Shown one piece after another: positions 1-7,627 of a stretch of 64,000 nt of DNA. This stretch comes from Streptomyces sp. NBC_01428. GTDB lineage: Bacteria > Actinomycetota > Actinomycetes > Streptomycetales > Streptomycetaceae. Under the pieces are notes generated by a model. It had not been told where the DNA came from. It did no database searches and saw only the letters and a list, made by a program, of their open reading frames with translations. Made by a program: the position numbers and the translations under genes. The stretch covers positions 310,001 through 374,000 of the forward strand of contig NZ_CP109499.1 in assembly GCF_036231965.1 (NCBI RefSeq), read 5' to 3'. Numbering within the stretch: the first letter of the stretch is position 1; every line of letters starts with the position of its first letter.

Positions 1-383
1 CCCGTCAGATGGCCACCACGGGCCACGAATCCGGCTCGCACCCGTGACGGATAGCCCCTCGCCCTCATCAGCGTGCAGGCGAGCACGGCCGCATGGCGGC
101 TTGGTCCCACGACACGCGCGGCGGGCGGCCGAGGGCGGTGCAGGCGCTCCGGGTAGAGCTGTGCGAGAACGGCGATGAGACTTCGTGCGGGCCTGATGTT
201 CCGCTCCTCGATCCTGTGCTCGGGGAGGCCAAGCGCCCGGGCTTCCTCCGGGCGCACGACCAAGGCCTGGGCGACGGCGCAGATTTCCACGGGTTCGGCC
301 GGTAGTTCCTGCAGCACCCAGGCATGAGCGGCGTCCACCCCGGTCAGTGGACCAGGGTGGAGGTAATCGATTACGTGGGCCAT
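1..383 (-). CDS. transglutaminase-like domain protein, C-terminus off the window
   Basis: Reading leftward from an ATG at 383, the frame is open for 127 codons to the window edge, so only the N-terminal part is present. It begins MAHVIDYLHPGPLTGV and contains the stretches PEHRIEERNIRPA and GPSRHAAVLACTLMRARGY, which resemble the region around the catalytic Cys of bacterial transglutaminase-like proteins (family pattern GTCRHFA..CA..R.RG). In this copy the position where Cys is expected reads Ser (GPSRH), so activity is uncertain. The start codon region carries GTAATCGATTAC (363-374), the core of the palindrome at 3673-3702. Family call is from motif memory; the C-terminal half that would carry the remaining triad residues is not visible. 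Confidence 0.6.
   Translation of the reverse strand, partial: MAHVIDYLHPGPLTGVDAAHAWVLQELPAEPVEICAVAQALVVRPEEARALGLPEHRIEERNIRPARSLIAVLAQLYPERLHRPRPPAARVVGPSRHAAVLACTLMRARGYPSRVRAGFVARGGHLT
363..374. promoter_or_regulatory. second copy of the GTAATCGATTAC core
   Basis: The twelve-base palindromic core of the 3673-3702 site is found here, 9-20 bases inside the coding start of the transglutaminase-like gene. The flanks are not symmetrical. It may be a weaker operator of the same LacI protein or chance. Confidence 0.35.
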
Positions 384-644
384 GAGCCAACACCTTAGGC
401 TTCGGCTGTGCGCCGGTACATGGGTACGAGGGGAGTGGCTGAAACCTGACCGACCGATTGGTATGTACTTGAGGAGCCCGCTGCGTCGCATCGGATGGCA
501 CCAGGCCCGGAGAGCCGAGGACATCGTTCGGTCATGTGGTGCCGACCCGGCCGCGCCGCCAAGGACCGGGCCGCGAGGAACGCCGCACGTGCGCGCCGAT
601 GCTGGGGCGTTGAGGCGCCGGCCGGACGGACGCTTTCGAAAGGG

Positions 645-1637
645 ATGAGCGTGGAGAGCATCACGAAGAACAGGCAGTCGCCCGCGACGCTGAGGGCCAT
701 GGTCGAGCGCGCGTACGGCCCACGACAGGTCCCTGAAGGGGACGGGTGGGCAAGCGAGTTGGGGCATGGCTGGTTCAACGTCGCCTACCGGATCCGGCTG
801 AGGGACGGTGCCGAGGTCGTGTTGAAGATCGCCCCGCCGCGAGGGGTGGAGGTCTTGACCTACGAGCGCGGCGCCATGTCGATCGAGCTGAACACGCTGG
901 ACATCATCCGCACGCGGACGTCGGTTCCGGTCCCGGCCGTCGACTTCCACGACCGGAGCCACGAGCTCTGTGACGCCGACTACTTCTTCATGCCGTACAT
1001 CGACGCCGACAACCTGGGGGTGATCACTGAGCGGCTCCCCGTCGCCGAACGCGACGCGTACATGGAGCAGCTCGGTGCACTCAACCGGGAACTGAACTCC
1101 GTACGGGGCAAGGCCTTTGGCCCACTGACCGGCCCGGGTGATCCACTCTGGCGACGGGTGTTCACCGGCCTCTTCGAGGACATTCTGCGCGACGGCGAGC
1201 GCCGACGGATCGACCTGGGCTGGGACTACGACCTCATGCGGACGATCCTCGCGGAGCATGCGGAGAGCCTGGACGAGGTCACCGAACCGTGCCTGGTCGA
1301 ATGGGACTTGTGGGACAGCAACGTCATGGTCCGCGACGGGCGGATCGTCGCCGTCATCGACCACGAGCGGGCCTTCTACGGCGATCCGCTGATCGAGGCC
1401 GGCTTCGCCGCCACCCAGATACCCGCGTTCGGCGATTCGGCCGCCTTCATGCGCGGCTACGGCCATCCTCCCCTGACGAGGACGGAGGAGGTCCGCCGTC
1501 GGCTCTACGGGCTTCACCTGCTGCTGACCATGGTGATCGAGACGTCGTACCGGGGTCACTCCGACACCAAGCAGTACGACTGGTCCCGCACTCAACTCGA
1601 CGCTCTGCTGGCGTTGTTCGGGCACCGCCACGCATGA
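645..1637 (+). CDS. APH-fold phosphotransferase
   Basis: A 330-residue protein kinase-like phosphotransferase of the aminoglycoside/choline kinase superfamily. Visible motifs are the ATP-binding lysine in VVLKIAPP (K61), the catalytic-loop equivalent EWDLWDSNVM (D221, N226; most relatives have H-x-D) and the magnesium-binding IDHERA (D239). The ATG at 645 has AAAGGG immediately upstream; the frame stays open to 495 but that stretch has no family resemblance. The next gene, a MATE exporter, starts one base after the stop, so the two are surely co-transcribed. Together they look like a small-molecule modification plus export pair, possibly drug resistance; the substrate cannot be read from the sequence. 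Confidence 0.8.
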   Translation: MSVESITKNRQSPATLRAMVERAYGPRQVPEGDGWASELGHGWFNVAYRIRLRDGAEVVLKIAPPRGVEVLTYERGAMSIELNTLDIIRTRTSVPVPAVDFHDRSHELCDADYFFMPYIDADNLGVITERLPVAERDAYMEQLGALNRELNSVRGKAFGPLTGPGDPLWRRVFTGLFEDILRDGERRRIDLGWDYDLMRTILAEHAESLDEVTEPCLVEWDLWDSNVMVRDGRIVAVIDHERAFYGDPLIEAGFAATQIPAFGDSAAFMRGYGHPPLTRTEEVRRRLYGLHLLLTMVIETSYRGHSDTKQYDWSRTQLDALLALFGHRHA

Positions 1638-1638
1638 G

Positions 1639-2976
1639 ATGGGCGAGATCCGCTCCCCGGACGCGGCCACCGCCCGGCTCGGCACCCGTCCGCTGGGCCC
1701 GCTGCTGTGGTCGTCCTGCCTCCAGACCACGGCTGCGACGGGTGTCTACGGCGTGTACGCCCTCACCAACGCCTGGTTCGTGAGCCAGGGGATGGGCGAC
1801 AACGCGGTGGCCGCGGTCAACCTCGTCGCTCCGCTGCTGCTGCTTCTCGGCGCGGTGTCCACCACGGTCGGTGCCGGCGGCGCCTCTCTGGTCTCCCGTG
1901 CTCTGGGTGGGCGAGACCGGGGCGCCGCGGCCCGGGCGGCGGGCAACTCCTTCACCCTGTTCTGGATCACCGCCGCCACGACCACGGTGGTGGGCCTCGC
2001 CCTGCTCGACCCCTTGCTGACCCTGCTCGGCGCCGACGATGCCCTCCGCGACGACGCACGCCCTTACGCGGTGGTGCTGTTGTGCGGGGCCATCGTGTCC
2101 ACGGGGTTCTCCAGCCTGGTCCGCGCCGAGGGCCGGATCGGGTTCTCGACCCTGCTGTGGCTCGTGCCGGTCGCCGTACAGATCAGCTTGGACCCGCTGC
2201 TGATCTTCGGGTTCGGTCTGGGGGTCCGCGGGGCCGCGCTGGGCACTGTTGGCGGTCAGGCCGTCTCGGCCGCCATGAGCCTGTGGTTCTTCTTCGGGCG
2301 GCACGAGCGGCCGTACCGCGTGCGGTTCGAGGACCTGCGGCCCCACGGTCCCACGCTCAGGACGCTGCTCAACGTCGGCATGCCCTCGTTCCTCGCCGGT
2401 ATGGGAGTCACCCTGCTGGCCGCACTGGTCAACGCGACCCTGGCCGCCACGGGCCCCGCCACCGCGCTGGCGGCGTACGCCGTGTGCGCCCGTCTGCAGA
2501 CCTTCACGATGATGCCGCACATCGGTATCAGCCAAGGCCTGCAGCCGATCGTCGGCTACAACGCGGGAAGAGGCCTGCGCGAACGCGTCCTGCGGGCACG
2601 CTCCCTCGCCCTGAGAGGCTCACTGCTGTACGGACTGGTGACGGCCGCGCTGCTCGCCCTCCTGGCAGAGCCCTTGGTCGGGCTGTTCCTCCACGACCCC
2701 GACACCACGGGCACCGCCACGCGGGCCCTGCGCATCCTCGCCCTCGGCCTGGCCGTCGCCGGCATCGCTCCCCTGGTCGCCGCCTTCTTCCAGGCCACGG
2801 GACGCCCCGCCCCCGCGTACGTGATCTCCATCGGCGCGGTCGTGGTGATCAAGATGCCTCTCACCGTCGCCCTGGCACGCTTCGGTACGACCGGGGTCTG
2901 GACGGCCCTTGCGGCGGGCGAACTCGTCACCGCCACCCTCGCGTTGCTGCTCCTGAAACGCCTGACCGCGCAGTGA
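1639..2976 (+). CDS. MATE family efflux transporter
   Basis: A 445-residue polytopic membrane protein with about twelve hydrophobic segments, in the multidrug and toxin extrusion family. Recognisable features are the N-terminal PLGPLLWSSCLQTTAATGVYG, the loop GAGGASLVSRALGGRDRG, and the internally repeated second half with IGISQGLQPIVGYNAGRG, where MATE proteins carry a conserved Q-P-x-x-G-Y-N-x-G stretch. It acts in the cytoplasmic membrane as a sodium- or proton-coupled antiporter. It starts at an ATG one base after the stop of the phosphotransferase gene and has no obvious ribosome site of its own, so translational coupling is likely. The exported compound is unknown. Confidence 0.92.
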   Translation: MGEIRSPDAATARLGTRPLGPLLWSSCLQTTAATGVYGVYALTNAWFVSQGMGDNAVAAVNLVAPLLLLLGAVSTTVGAGGASLVSRALGGRDRGAAARAAGNSFTLFWITAATTTVVGLALLDPLLTLLGADDALRDDARPYAVVLLCGAIVSTGFSSLVRAEGRIGFSTLLWLVPVAVQISLDPLLIFGFGLGVRGAALGTVGGQAVSAAMSLWFFFGRHERPYRVRFEDLRPHGPTLRTLLNVGMPSFLAGMGVTLLAALVNATLAATGPATALAAYAVCARLQTFTMMPHIGISQGLQPIVGYNAGRGLRERVLRARSLALRGSLLYGLVTAALLALLAEPLVGLFLHDPDTTGTATRALRILALGLAVAGIAPLVAAFFQATGRPAPAYVISIGAVVVIKMPLTVALARFGTTGVWTALAAGELVTATLALLLLKRLTAQ

Positions 2977-3047
2977 GGCCGTCGCCACCCCGACGTCGTT
3001 CCGAGCCGGCGTCCTGCTCAAGCCGTACGCCGCTCCGAGGCAGCGGC

Positions 3048-3491
3048 CTACTCGAGCCGTCGCAATCCGCTGAGCACCTTTTCGAGCAGCGTCACGTGAG
3101 GTCTGCCCCCGTCGGCTTCGTCCCCCTGAGGCTGCTGCACGACCACGAGACTCGTCTCCGCGAGGTCCGCCACGAGGATGCGGGCGACACCGAGCGGGAC
3201 GGCGAGGAGCGCCGATATCTCCGCGACCGACCGGACCTCCCGGCACAGGACGCAGATCCGGTACGCCTCCGGCGACAGCCCACGCGCCTGCGCCACGTCG
3301 ACTGCGGTGCTCACCAGCGCCTCGATGGCGAGGTGATGGCTCGGCCGGGTACGGCCACCGGTCATCGCATAGGGCCGCACCAGCGCGGACGGCGTCCCGC
3401 GACGGCCCGCAGCGGCCTGCGCGGGGGTACCGTTCGATGGGCCCGATGGATGGCGGTATGTGCCGTACTGGTCTCCGCCTGGCGACATCAC
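3048..3491 (-). CDS. DUF742 family protein, orphan
   Basis: A 147-residue protein whose C-terminal two thirds match the DUF742 family: RPYAMTGGRTRP, then AYRICVLCREVRSVAEIS, LAVPLGVARILVADLAE and the ending LLEKVLSGLRRL. The middle reads as a winged-helix fold. DUF742 proteins are normally the third gene (cvnC) of Streptomyces conservons, next to a sensor-kinase-like gene, a roadblock protein and a small GTPase. None of those neighbours is here, so this is an orphan copy. The GTG at 3491 is preferred over the ATG at 3488 because GGAG (3500-3503) lies eight bases upstream. The N-terminal 45 residues are low-complexity and probably disordered. Confidence 0.85.
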   Translation of the reverse strand: MMSPGGDQYGTYRHPSGPSNGTPAQAAAGRRGTPSALVRPYAMTGGRTRPSHHLAIEALVSTAVDVAQARGLSPEAYRICVLCREVRSVAEISALLAVPLGVARILVADLAETSLVVVQQPQGDEADGGRPHVTLLEKVLSGLRRLE

Positions 3492-3672
3492 CGTTCAAGC
3501 TCCATTCGAGTAGCGCACCCGACCCTCGGGCTCCGGCCACGGGCCTGCACCGGTGGACGCTGCGCAAGTGTGCGGGCTTGACCCGCCTCGGCCATAAGCG
3601 GCGCGACGGAACACCTTCCGGCACGGCACACGCCGGGCGGGGGCGTCCAGGCGCATCGGTCACGCGCACGCC

Positions 3673-3702
3673 ACCGGTGTCGTAATCGATTACGACACCG
3701 GT
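3673..3702. promoter_or_regulatory. perfect 30-bp palindrome, LacI-type operator candidate
   Basis: Two 15-base arms (ACCGGTGTCGTAATC and its exact complement) meet at a central CG, the layout typical of LacI-family operators. The A+T-rich core GTAATCGATTAC stands out in this GC-rich DNA and recurs once more in the window at 363-374. A LacI gene lies 214 bases away on the opposite strand. The site ends three bases before a strong AGGAGG, so a bound repressor would block whatever transcript carries it. Confidence 0.75.
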
Positions 3703-3721
3703 CACAGGAGGACTGTAAACG

Positions 3722-3757
3722 GTGACTGTCACGAACGGTGGGGCTTCAACCAGTTAG
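3722..3757 (+). pseudogene. 11-codon open frame with strong ribosome site, possible gene remnant
   Basis: AGGAGG at 3706-3711 is followed ten bases later by GTG and eleven sense codons (MTVTNGGASTS) before TAG. It sits directly after the palindrome, where the first gene of a LacI-controlled operon would be expected. No continuation of a family is visible in any frame downstream, so this is either a leader peptide or the head of a deleted gene. Nothing proves it is translated. Confidence 0.35.
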
Positions 3758-3915
3758 TGCCATGACAAGGAAATCGGCATATGCCATGACCTCAGGGCCC
3801 GGTCTTCTTACCGGAGTTGCCGGGGAGGCGGTCGCCCGCTCCGGTCCCGGCGTCATCGGTCCCCGGCACATCCCGCGGACCGGGGAAGCGGGGGACGCGT
3901 CGACATCGGACGCCG

Positions 3916-4908
3916 TCAGACGCTGGCCCGCGACACGAACCGAGCGGCGACGTGAACCGTGCGGGGCTCGGTCCTCCCCTCGATCTGCTCCAGCAGCAGG
4001 CGAGCCGCGGCGGCGCCGACCTCCCGGGCCGGGTATCGAATGGTGCTGAGCCGCGGCCGGACGAGGGCAGCGATATCGATGTCATCGTGCCCGAGCAGCG
4101 CAACGTCACCGGGAATGTCCAGACCGAGGCGCTCCGCCGCGTCCATCGCGCCGACGGCCGTGACGTCGTTGACACACATCACGGCTTCGGGACGCTGAGG
4201 CAGGCGCATCAACTGCTCGAAGCCGGCCGCTCCGGCCTCACGCGTGTGCTCCCCGTGAACGATATGCTCGGGCAACACCGACAAGCCCAGAGCCGCTCCG
4301 TGCCGGGCGATGCGATCGAGTCGTGGATCTCCTCCGGTGGCATCGCCGGGCCCTGCGAGAACCCCGACACTGCGGCGCCCGGAGGCTGCGATGTGGGTCA
4401 TGGCGTCGACGACAGCTCCGTCCGAGTCGGGAGTCACCAGGTCGACGTCCCCGAAGGGCGTGTCCGCGCTCACCACGACGGGGATCCCGGCTCCACGCAT
4501 CGCCTCGAAGGCGTCGGTGGCAAGCCGGAACGGCGTCATGACCACGCCGGCGAAGCGCTGATGGAGCGCCTCCTCGAGCAGCGCTTCCTCCTCGTCCCGC
4601 TGCGCTCCGGTATTGGAGACCACCACGTGATAGCCACAGCCGCGCAGTTCGTCCTGTATCGAGCGGGCGAGCAGCGCGTAGAAGGGGTTGGCCAGATCGG
4701 GCACCACGAGAGCGACCATCGTCGAACGGCCCGTTCGGAGACTGCGTGCGACGGGATTGAGGGTGAAGCCCAGACGCTCGATGGCCGACTCCACCGACTT
4801 GCGCGTCTCCTCCGTGACCGGACGTTTCCCGCTCAACACGTATGAGACGGTCGCCGACGACACTCCGGCCGCACGCGCCACGTCGTTCATGGTCACCCGT
4901 TGCGCCAT
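3916..4908 (-). CDS. LacI family transcriptional regulator
   Basis: A 330-residue LacI/GalR repressor. The N-terminal helix-turn-helix and hinge are textbook: VTMNDVARAAGVSSATVSYVLSGKRPV, then GFTLNPVARSLRTGRS. The remainder is a periplasmic-binding-protein-like effector domain, with VALVVPDLANPFYALLAR opening it and CVNDVTAVGAMDAAERLGLDIPGDVALLGHDDI near the end. ATG at 4908 is preferred over the ATG seven codons upstream because family members begin just before the helix-turn-helix. The likely operator is the perfect palindrome at 3673-3702. No sugar transport or catabolic gene is adjacent, so the regulon may have been lost or lie elsewhere. Confidence 0.93.
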   Translation of the reverse strand: MAQRVTMNDVARAAGVSSATVSYVLSGKRPVTEETRKSVESAIERLGFTLNPVARSLRTGRSTMVALVVPDLANPFYALLARSIQDELRGCGYHVVVSNTGAQRDEEEALLEEALHQRFAGVVMTPFRLATDAFEAMRGAGIPVVVSADTPFGDVDLVTPDSDGAVVDAMTHIAASGRRSVGVLAGPGDATGGDPRLDRIARHGAALGLSVLPEHIVHGEHTREAGAAGFEQLMRLPQRPEAVMCVNDVTAVGAMDAAERLGLDIPGDVALLGHDDIDIAALVRPRLSTIRYPAREVGAAAARLLLEQIEGRTEPRTVHVAARFVSRASV

Positions 4909-5309
4909 GCGGAAACACCCCTTCACCATCGCTTCGATCCCGGCGGGCAGCTGTTCTCAGCGCAGCTTCCCACGTACACGTTCCGCGACCACGATCTCCT
5001 GCTTCAATGATCATGAGTGAGACCAACCGCGCCCGAGAAGGCCGGGCTTCGGGGCCACCCGCTGCCGCTGCGGTCTCGTGCCCCATCTTCACGCCGTCAC
5101 CACGTCAGCATCGGCGCCGACCTGCGACGGTGTACGGACCCCACCGCGCGGGTGTCCCTCCGGGATCGACCCGATAGAGGATCGTGGTCCCGGGGGACTC
5201 CCGCGCATCGGCGCCCGGCAGGCCGCCGGCTGCCGTTTCCCCGGGCGAAGTTCTACTCATCGGAGGATGCCAGGTGCTGCTGTTCGCCAGTGCGAGGAAG
5301 GGTGCGGCC
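4909..5309. other. divergent intergenic region between lacI and the lipoprotein gene
   Basis: Promoters for both flanking genes must lie here. The only symmetry noticed is ATGATCAT at 5007-5014. No gene, and no copy of the 3673-3702 operator, was seen. Confidence 0.5.
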
Positions 5310-6212
5310 ATGAGACGCACGAAGAGGACGACGGCGGCAACGCGGCTGGCGGTCCCCGCCGTCGCCACGCTCCTCGCGGGCGGCCTTCTCGCCGGCTGCG
5401 GAGGCACGGCGTCCTCCAGCGACGACGGATCCGGGCGGGTCCTGAGGAAGGACGACGACTCCACCCTCTTCGAGCGTGCCGACGGCATACGCGTCGAACT
5501 CCGCTACCGCCCCGGCCGCGGACTCACCGAGCGGCACCGCGGGGACGGCGACTGGTCGGCGGAGAGCTTCGTGCACCGTACGAGGACGAAGCCCTGTCGC
5601 GGGATCACGGTGCGGGCGCACGGCGAACTGATCGCCGCCATCGCCGACTTCGCCCCGTACTGCCGCGACGGCGATCCGCCGACCGAGAACCTCGCCGTGG
5701 TCGGCGGCGGCCACGATCTGACCGACTGGGCCGCCAAGGCCACCCAGGGCAGCGACGGTTGGGAGAAGATCGAGTTCGGGGACCGCCGGGTCGAGTTCGA
5801 AGAGAGCTGGACCTCGGGATCGAGCACCCTGACGTGGACGAGCGGCAAGGGGTTCGGCTCGAAACGCACGCGGTACGAACCGATCCGGGCGGCCTTCATC
5901 GGCACATGGAAGGCCGAGGACGGCTCACACCAGCTCGTTTTCGCCCAGGCCGGTGAAGAACAGCCCCTCCTCACCATCAGCACGCTCAGCGGCGCGCCCT
6001 GCACGGTAGAGGTGCCCGTCCGCCAGGTGGGCGACACATCCGTGGAGACAAGTGGCGAGCCCCGCGTCACGCACGGCAGCAAGCAGCGCTTCTGTCCCCC
6101 GAAGCCCTTCGAGACGGCGTACGAACTCCAGGAGGACGACGGCTCGCTCACTCTCGTCGACTTCACCAGCAGCCCCCGCAAGCACCTGATGAGCTACAAG
6201 CGGGCACGATGA
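5310..6212 (+). CDS. secreted lipoprotein of unknown function
   Basis: A 300-residue predicted lipoprotein. It starts MRRTKRTTAATRLAVPAV, continues with a hydrophobic stretch and the lipobox LLAGC (lipidated Cys near residue 29), then a short Ser/Asp/Gly linker. GAGGAAGGG lies eight bases upstream of the ATG; upstream codons in the same frame look non-coding. The mature part has two Cys-containing blocks (KPCRGITVRAHGEL, SGAPCTVEVP) and many Glu/Asp/Arg/Trp residues, as in extracytoplasmic domains with disulfides. I do not recognise a family. It stands alone between divergent lacI and a convergent TetR gene. Confidence 0.8.
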   Translation: MRRTKRTTAATRLAVPAVATLLAGGLLAGCGGTASSSDDGSGRVLRKDDDSTLFERADGIRVELRYRPGRGLTERHRGDGDWSAESFVHRTRTKPCRGITVRAHGELIAAIADFAPYCRDGDPPTENLAVVGGGHDLTDWAAKATQGSDGWEKIEFGDRRVEFEESWTSGSSTLTWTSGKGFGSKRTRYEPIRAAFIGTWKAEDGSHQLVFAQAGEEQPLLTISTLSGAPCTVEVPVRQVGDTSVETSGEPRVTHGSKQRFCPPKPFETAYELQEDDGSLTLVDFTSSPRKHLMSYKRAR

Positions 6213-6275
6213 CCGGCTCACAGAGCCACGACTCCGCCGTGGAGCCGGCCACGTCGTTCACCTGTGAACCGCGCC

Positions 6276-6863
6276 CTACGTACTCCCCCGGCGGGGCGCG
6301 CCGGAACGCAATCCGGCCATGACCAGGTCCAGAAGGCGGGACGCTCTCGGTTGCCAGTCCGTGTGCGGGTCGATGAGCCACAGGCCCGCGATCGCGAGCA
6401 TGAAGTCGTCCGTCGTGACGCCCGGGCGGATGGTGCCGGCCTCCTCGCAGGCGGTCAGCAGCCGGCCGACGGCCTCCGTGAGGGGGCCGTGGGCCAGGCT
6501 CTTCAACGTGCCGGCGGCCGTCGCCTCCCGCAACGCCCCCGCGAGCCCCGCCTTCGCCATCGCGTACCGCGCGAGCCGGTCCATCCACTCGCGCAGCGCC
6601 ACCTCCGGTGGACCGGTCTCCAGGAGCTGGCCCGCGGCATCGCAGACCTGCTGCACCTCGTACCGGTACACCTCCAGGACCAGCGCCTCGCGGCTCGGAA
6701 AATTTCGATAGAACGTGCCCTGCCCGACGCAGGCCTTCTTCGCGATGAGGCTGAGAGGCGTTTGGGCCGATCGGGTCAGTTCTGCGAGGGCAACCTCAAG
6801 AATGCGCTCGCGATTGCGCTGTGCGTCGGAACGGAGCGGTGTCCGCTTCGGCGGGTTGCTCAC
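6276..6863 (-). CDS. TetR family regulator, probable repressor of the molybdenum hydroxylase operon
   Basis: A 195-residue TetR protein. The DNA-binding part is RNRERILEVALAELTRS followed by the helix-turn-helix TPLSLIAKKACVGQGTFYRNF. The C-terminal domain (RYEVQQVCDAAGQLLE, LREWMDRLARYAMAKAGL) resembles the ligand domain of SbtR-type TetR proteins. It is divergent from the PaoABC-like operon starting at 7028, and the gap carries a perfect 8-2-8 inverted repeat (6938-6955) plus a degenerate second copy (6903-6920) whose spacing suits repression of both promoters. The inducer is presumably an aldehyde or other substrate of the hydroxylase; that part is inference. Confidence 0.92.
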   Translation of the reverse strand: MSNPPKRTPLRSDAQRNRERILEVALAELTRSAQTPLSLIAKKACVGQGTFYRNFPSREALVLEVYRYEVQQVCDAAGQLLETGPPEVALREWMDRLARYAMAKAGLAGALREATAAGTLKSLAHGPLTEAVGRLLTACEEAGTIRPGVTTDDFMLAIAGLWLIDPHTDWQPRASRLLDLVMAGLRSGAPRRGST

Positions 6864-6902
6864 GTGTCCTCCAACGGTCGTGGCGCGGATACCTCCTTGA
6901 TG

Positions 6903-6920
6903 AGCGGACAGTAGTCCACT
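6903..6920. promoter_or_regulatory. second, imperfect TetR operator
   Basis: AGCGGACA-GT-AGTCCACT matches the perfect site at 6938 in the left half and partly in the right half. It lies closer to the TetR start codon (6863) and would serve autoregulation. Confidence 0.5.
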
Positions 6921-6937
6921 ACGTTCGGGAGATGCCC

Positions 6938-6955
6938 AGCGGACAACTGTCCGCT
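6938..6955. promoter_or_regulatory. TetR operator, perfect 8-2-8 inverted repeat
   Basis: AGCGGACA-AC-TGTCCGCT, an exact inverted repeat in the TetR/paoA divergent promoter. A second site with the same left arm, AGCGGACA, and a degenerate right arm lies at 6903-6920, centre to centre 35 bases away. Confidence 0.8.
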
Positions 6956-7027
6956 TTTTCTGCTCGTCCCCTTCGTCCGACCAGCGCCGCTTCTCCTCGC
7001 ACCCCGAGACGCGAAAGAAGGCACTCC

Positions 7028-7627
7028 ATGTCCCCAGCCGGGACGACGCCCCACCTCTCCCCCACGTCCAGCACCGTCACCCTGCACATCAACGGTGACA
7101 AGCACACCCTGCCTGTCGACCACCGCACCACCCTTCTCGACGCGCTGCGCGAACGCCTCGACCTGACCGGCACCAAGAAGGGCTGCGACCAGGGGCAGTG
7201 CGGCGCCTGCACCGTCCTGGTCGACGGCCGCAGGACCGTCTCCTGTCTGCAGTTCGCCGTGGCCGCCGAGGGCCGCGAGATCACCACCGTCGAGGGCGTC
7301 GCCCAGGACGGCCGACTGCACCCGGTGCAGGAGGCTTTCGTCGAACTGGACGGCTACCAGTGCGGCTACTGCACCCCGGGCCAGATCTGCTCGGCGCTCG
7401 CCGTTCTGGAGGAGCACGCGGCGGGCTGGCCGTCCGCCGTCACCGACGACGTACGCCCCGAAGCCGGGCCACCCGCGCTGACGCCGGAGGAGATCCGCGA
7501 GCGGATGAGCGGCAATCTGTGCCGGTGCGGTGCGTACATGTCGATCGTGCGGGCCGTCGCCCGGGCGGCCGAGCTCACCACGGCCGGGACCACCGGGGCC
7601 GAGGACGCCAAGGAGAACCAGGTATGA
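7028..7627 (+). CDS. molybdenum hydroxylase [2Fe-2S] subunit
   Basis: A 199-residue iron-sulfur subunit of a xanthine dehydrogenase/aldehyde oxidoreductase family enzyme. The plant-type ferredoxin motif supplies C53, C58, C61 and C73 (GCDQGQCGACTVLVDGR ... SC), and the second cluster domain supplies C112, C115, C165 and C167 (YQCGYCTPGQIC ... NLCRCGAY). It passes electrons from the molybdenum centre to FAD. E. coli PaoA is exported by a Tat signal; this protein has no such leader, so the enzyme is probably cytoplasmic. It is first in a tightly overlapping operon (ATGA with the next gene) divergent from a TetR repressor. Confidence 0.92.
   Translation: MSPAGTTPHLSPTSSTVTLHINGDKHTLPVDHRTTLLDALRERLDLTGTKKGCDQGQCGACTVLVDGRRTVSCLQFAVAAEGREITTVEGVAQDGRLHPVQEAFVELDGYQCGYCTPGQICSALAVLEEHAAGWPSAVTDDVRPEAGPPALTPEEIRERMSGNLCRCGAYMSIVRAVARAAELTTAGTTGAEDAKENQV

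Larger units (their letters stand above)
3492..3915. other. intergenic region with operator and short open frame
   Basis: This 424-base gap between the DUF742 gene and the LacI gene contains the palindrome at 3673-3702 and a Shine-Dalgarno-led short frame at 3722-3757. The rest, about 3760-3915, shows no gene with plausible codon use. Confidence 0.6.

Noticed and set aside
1707..3581. 624-codon plus-strand frame overlapping the MATE gene
   Set aside because: Arg/Pro/Gly-rich shadow of a clear transporter gene in another frame; no family resemblance.
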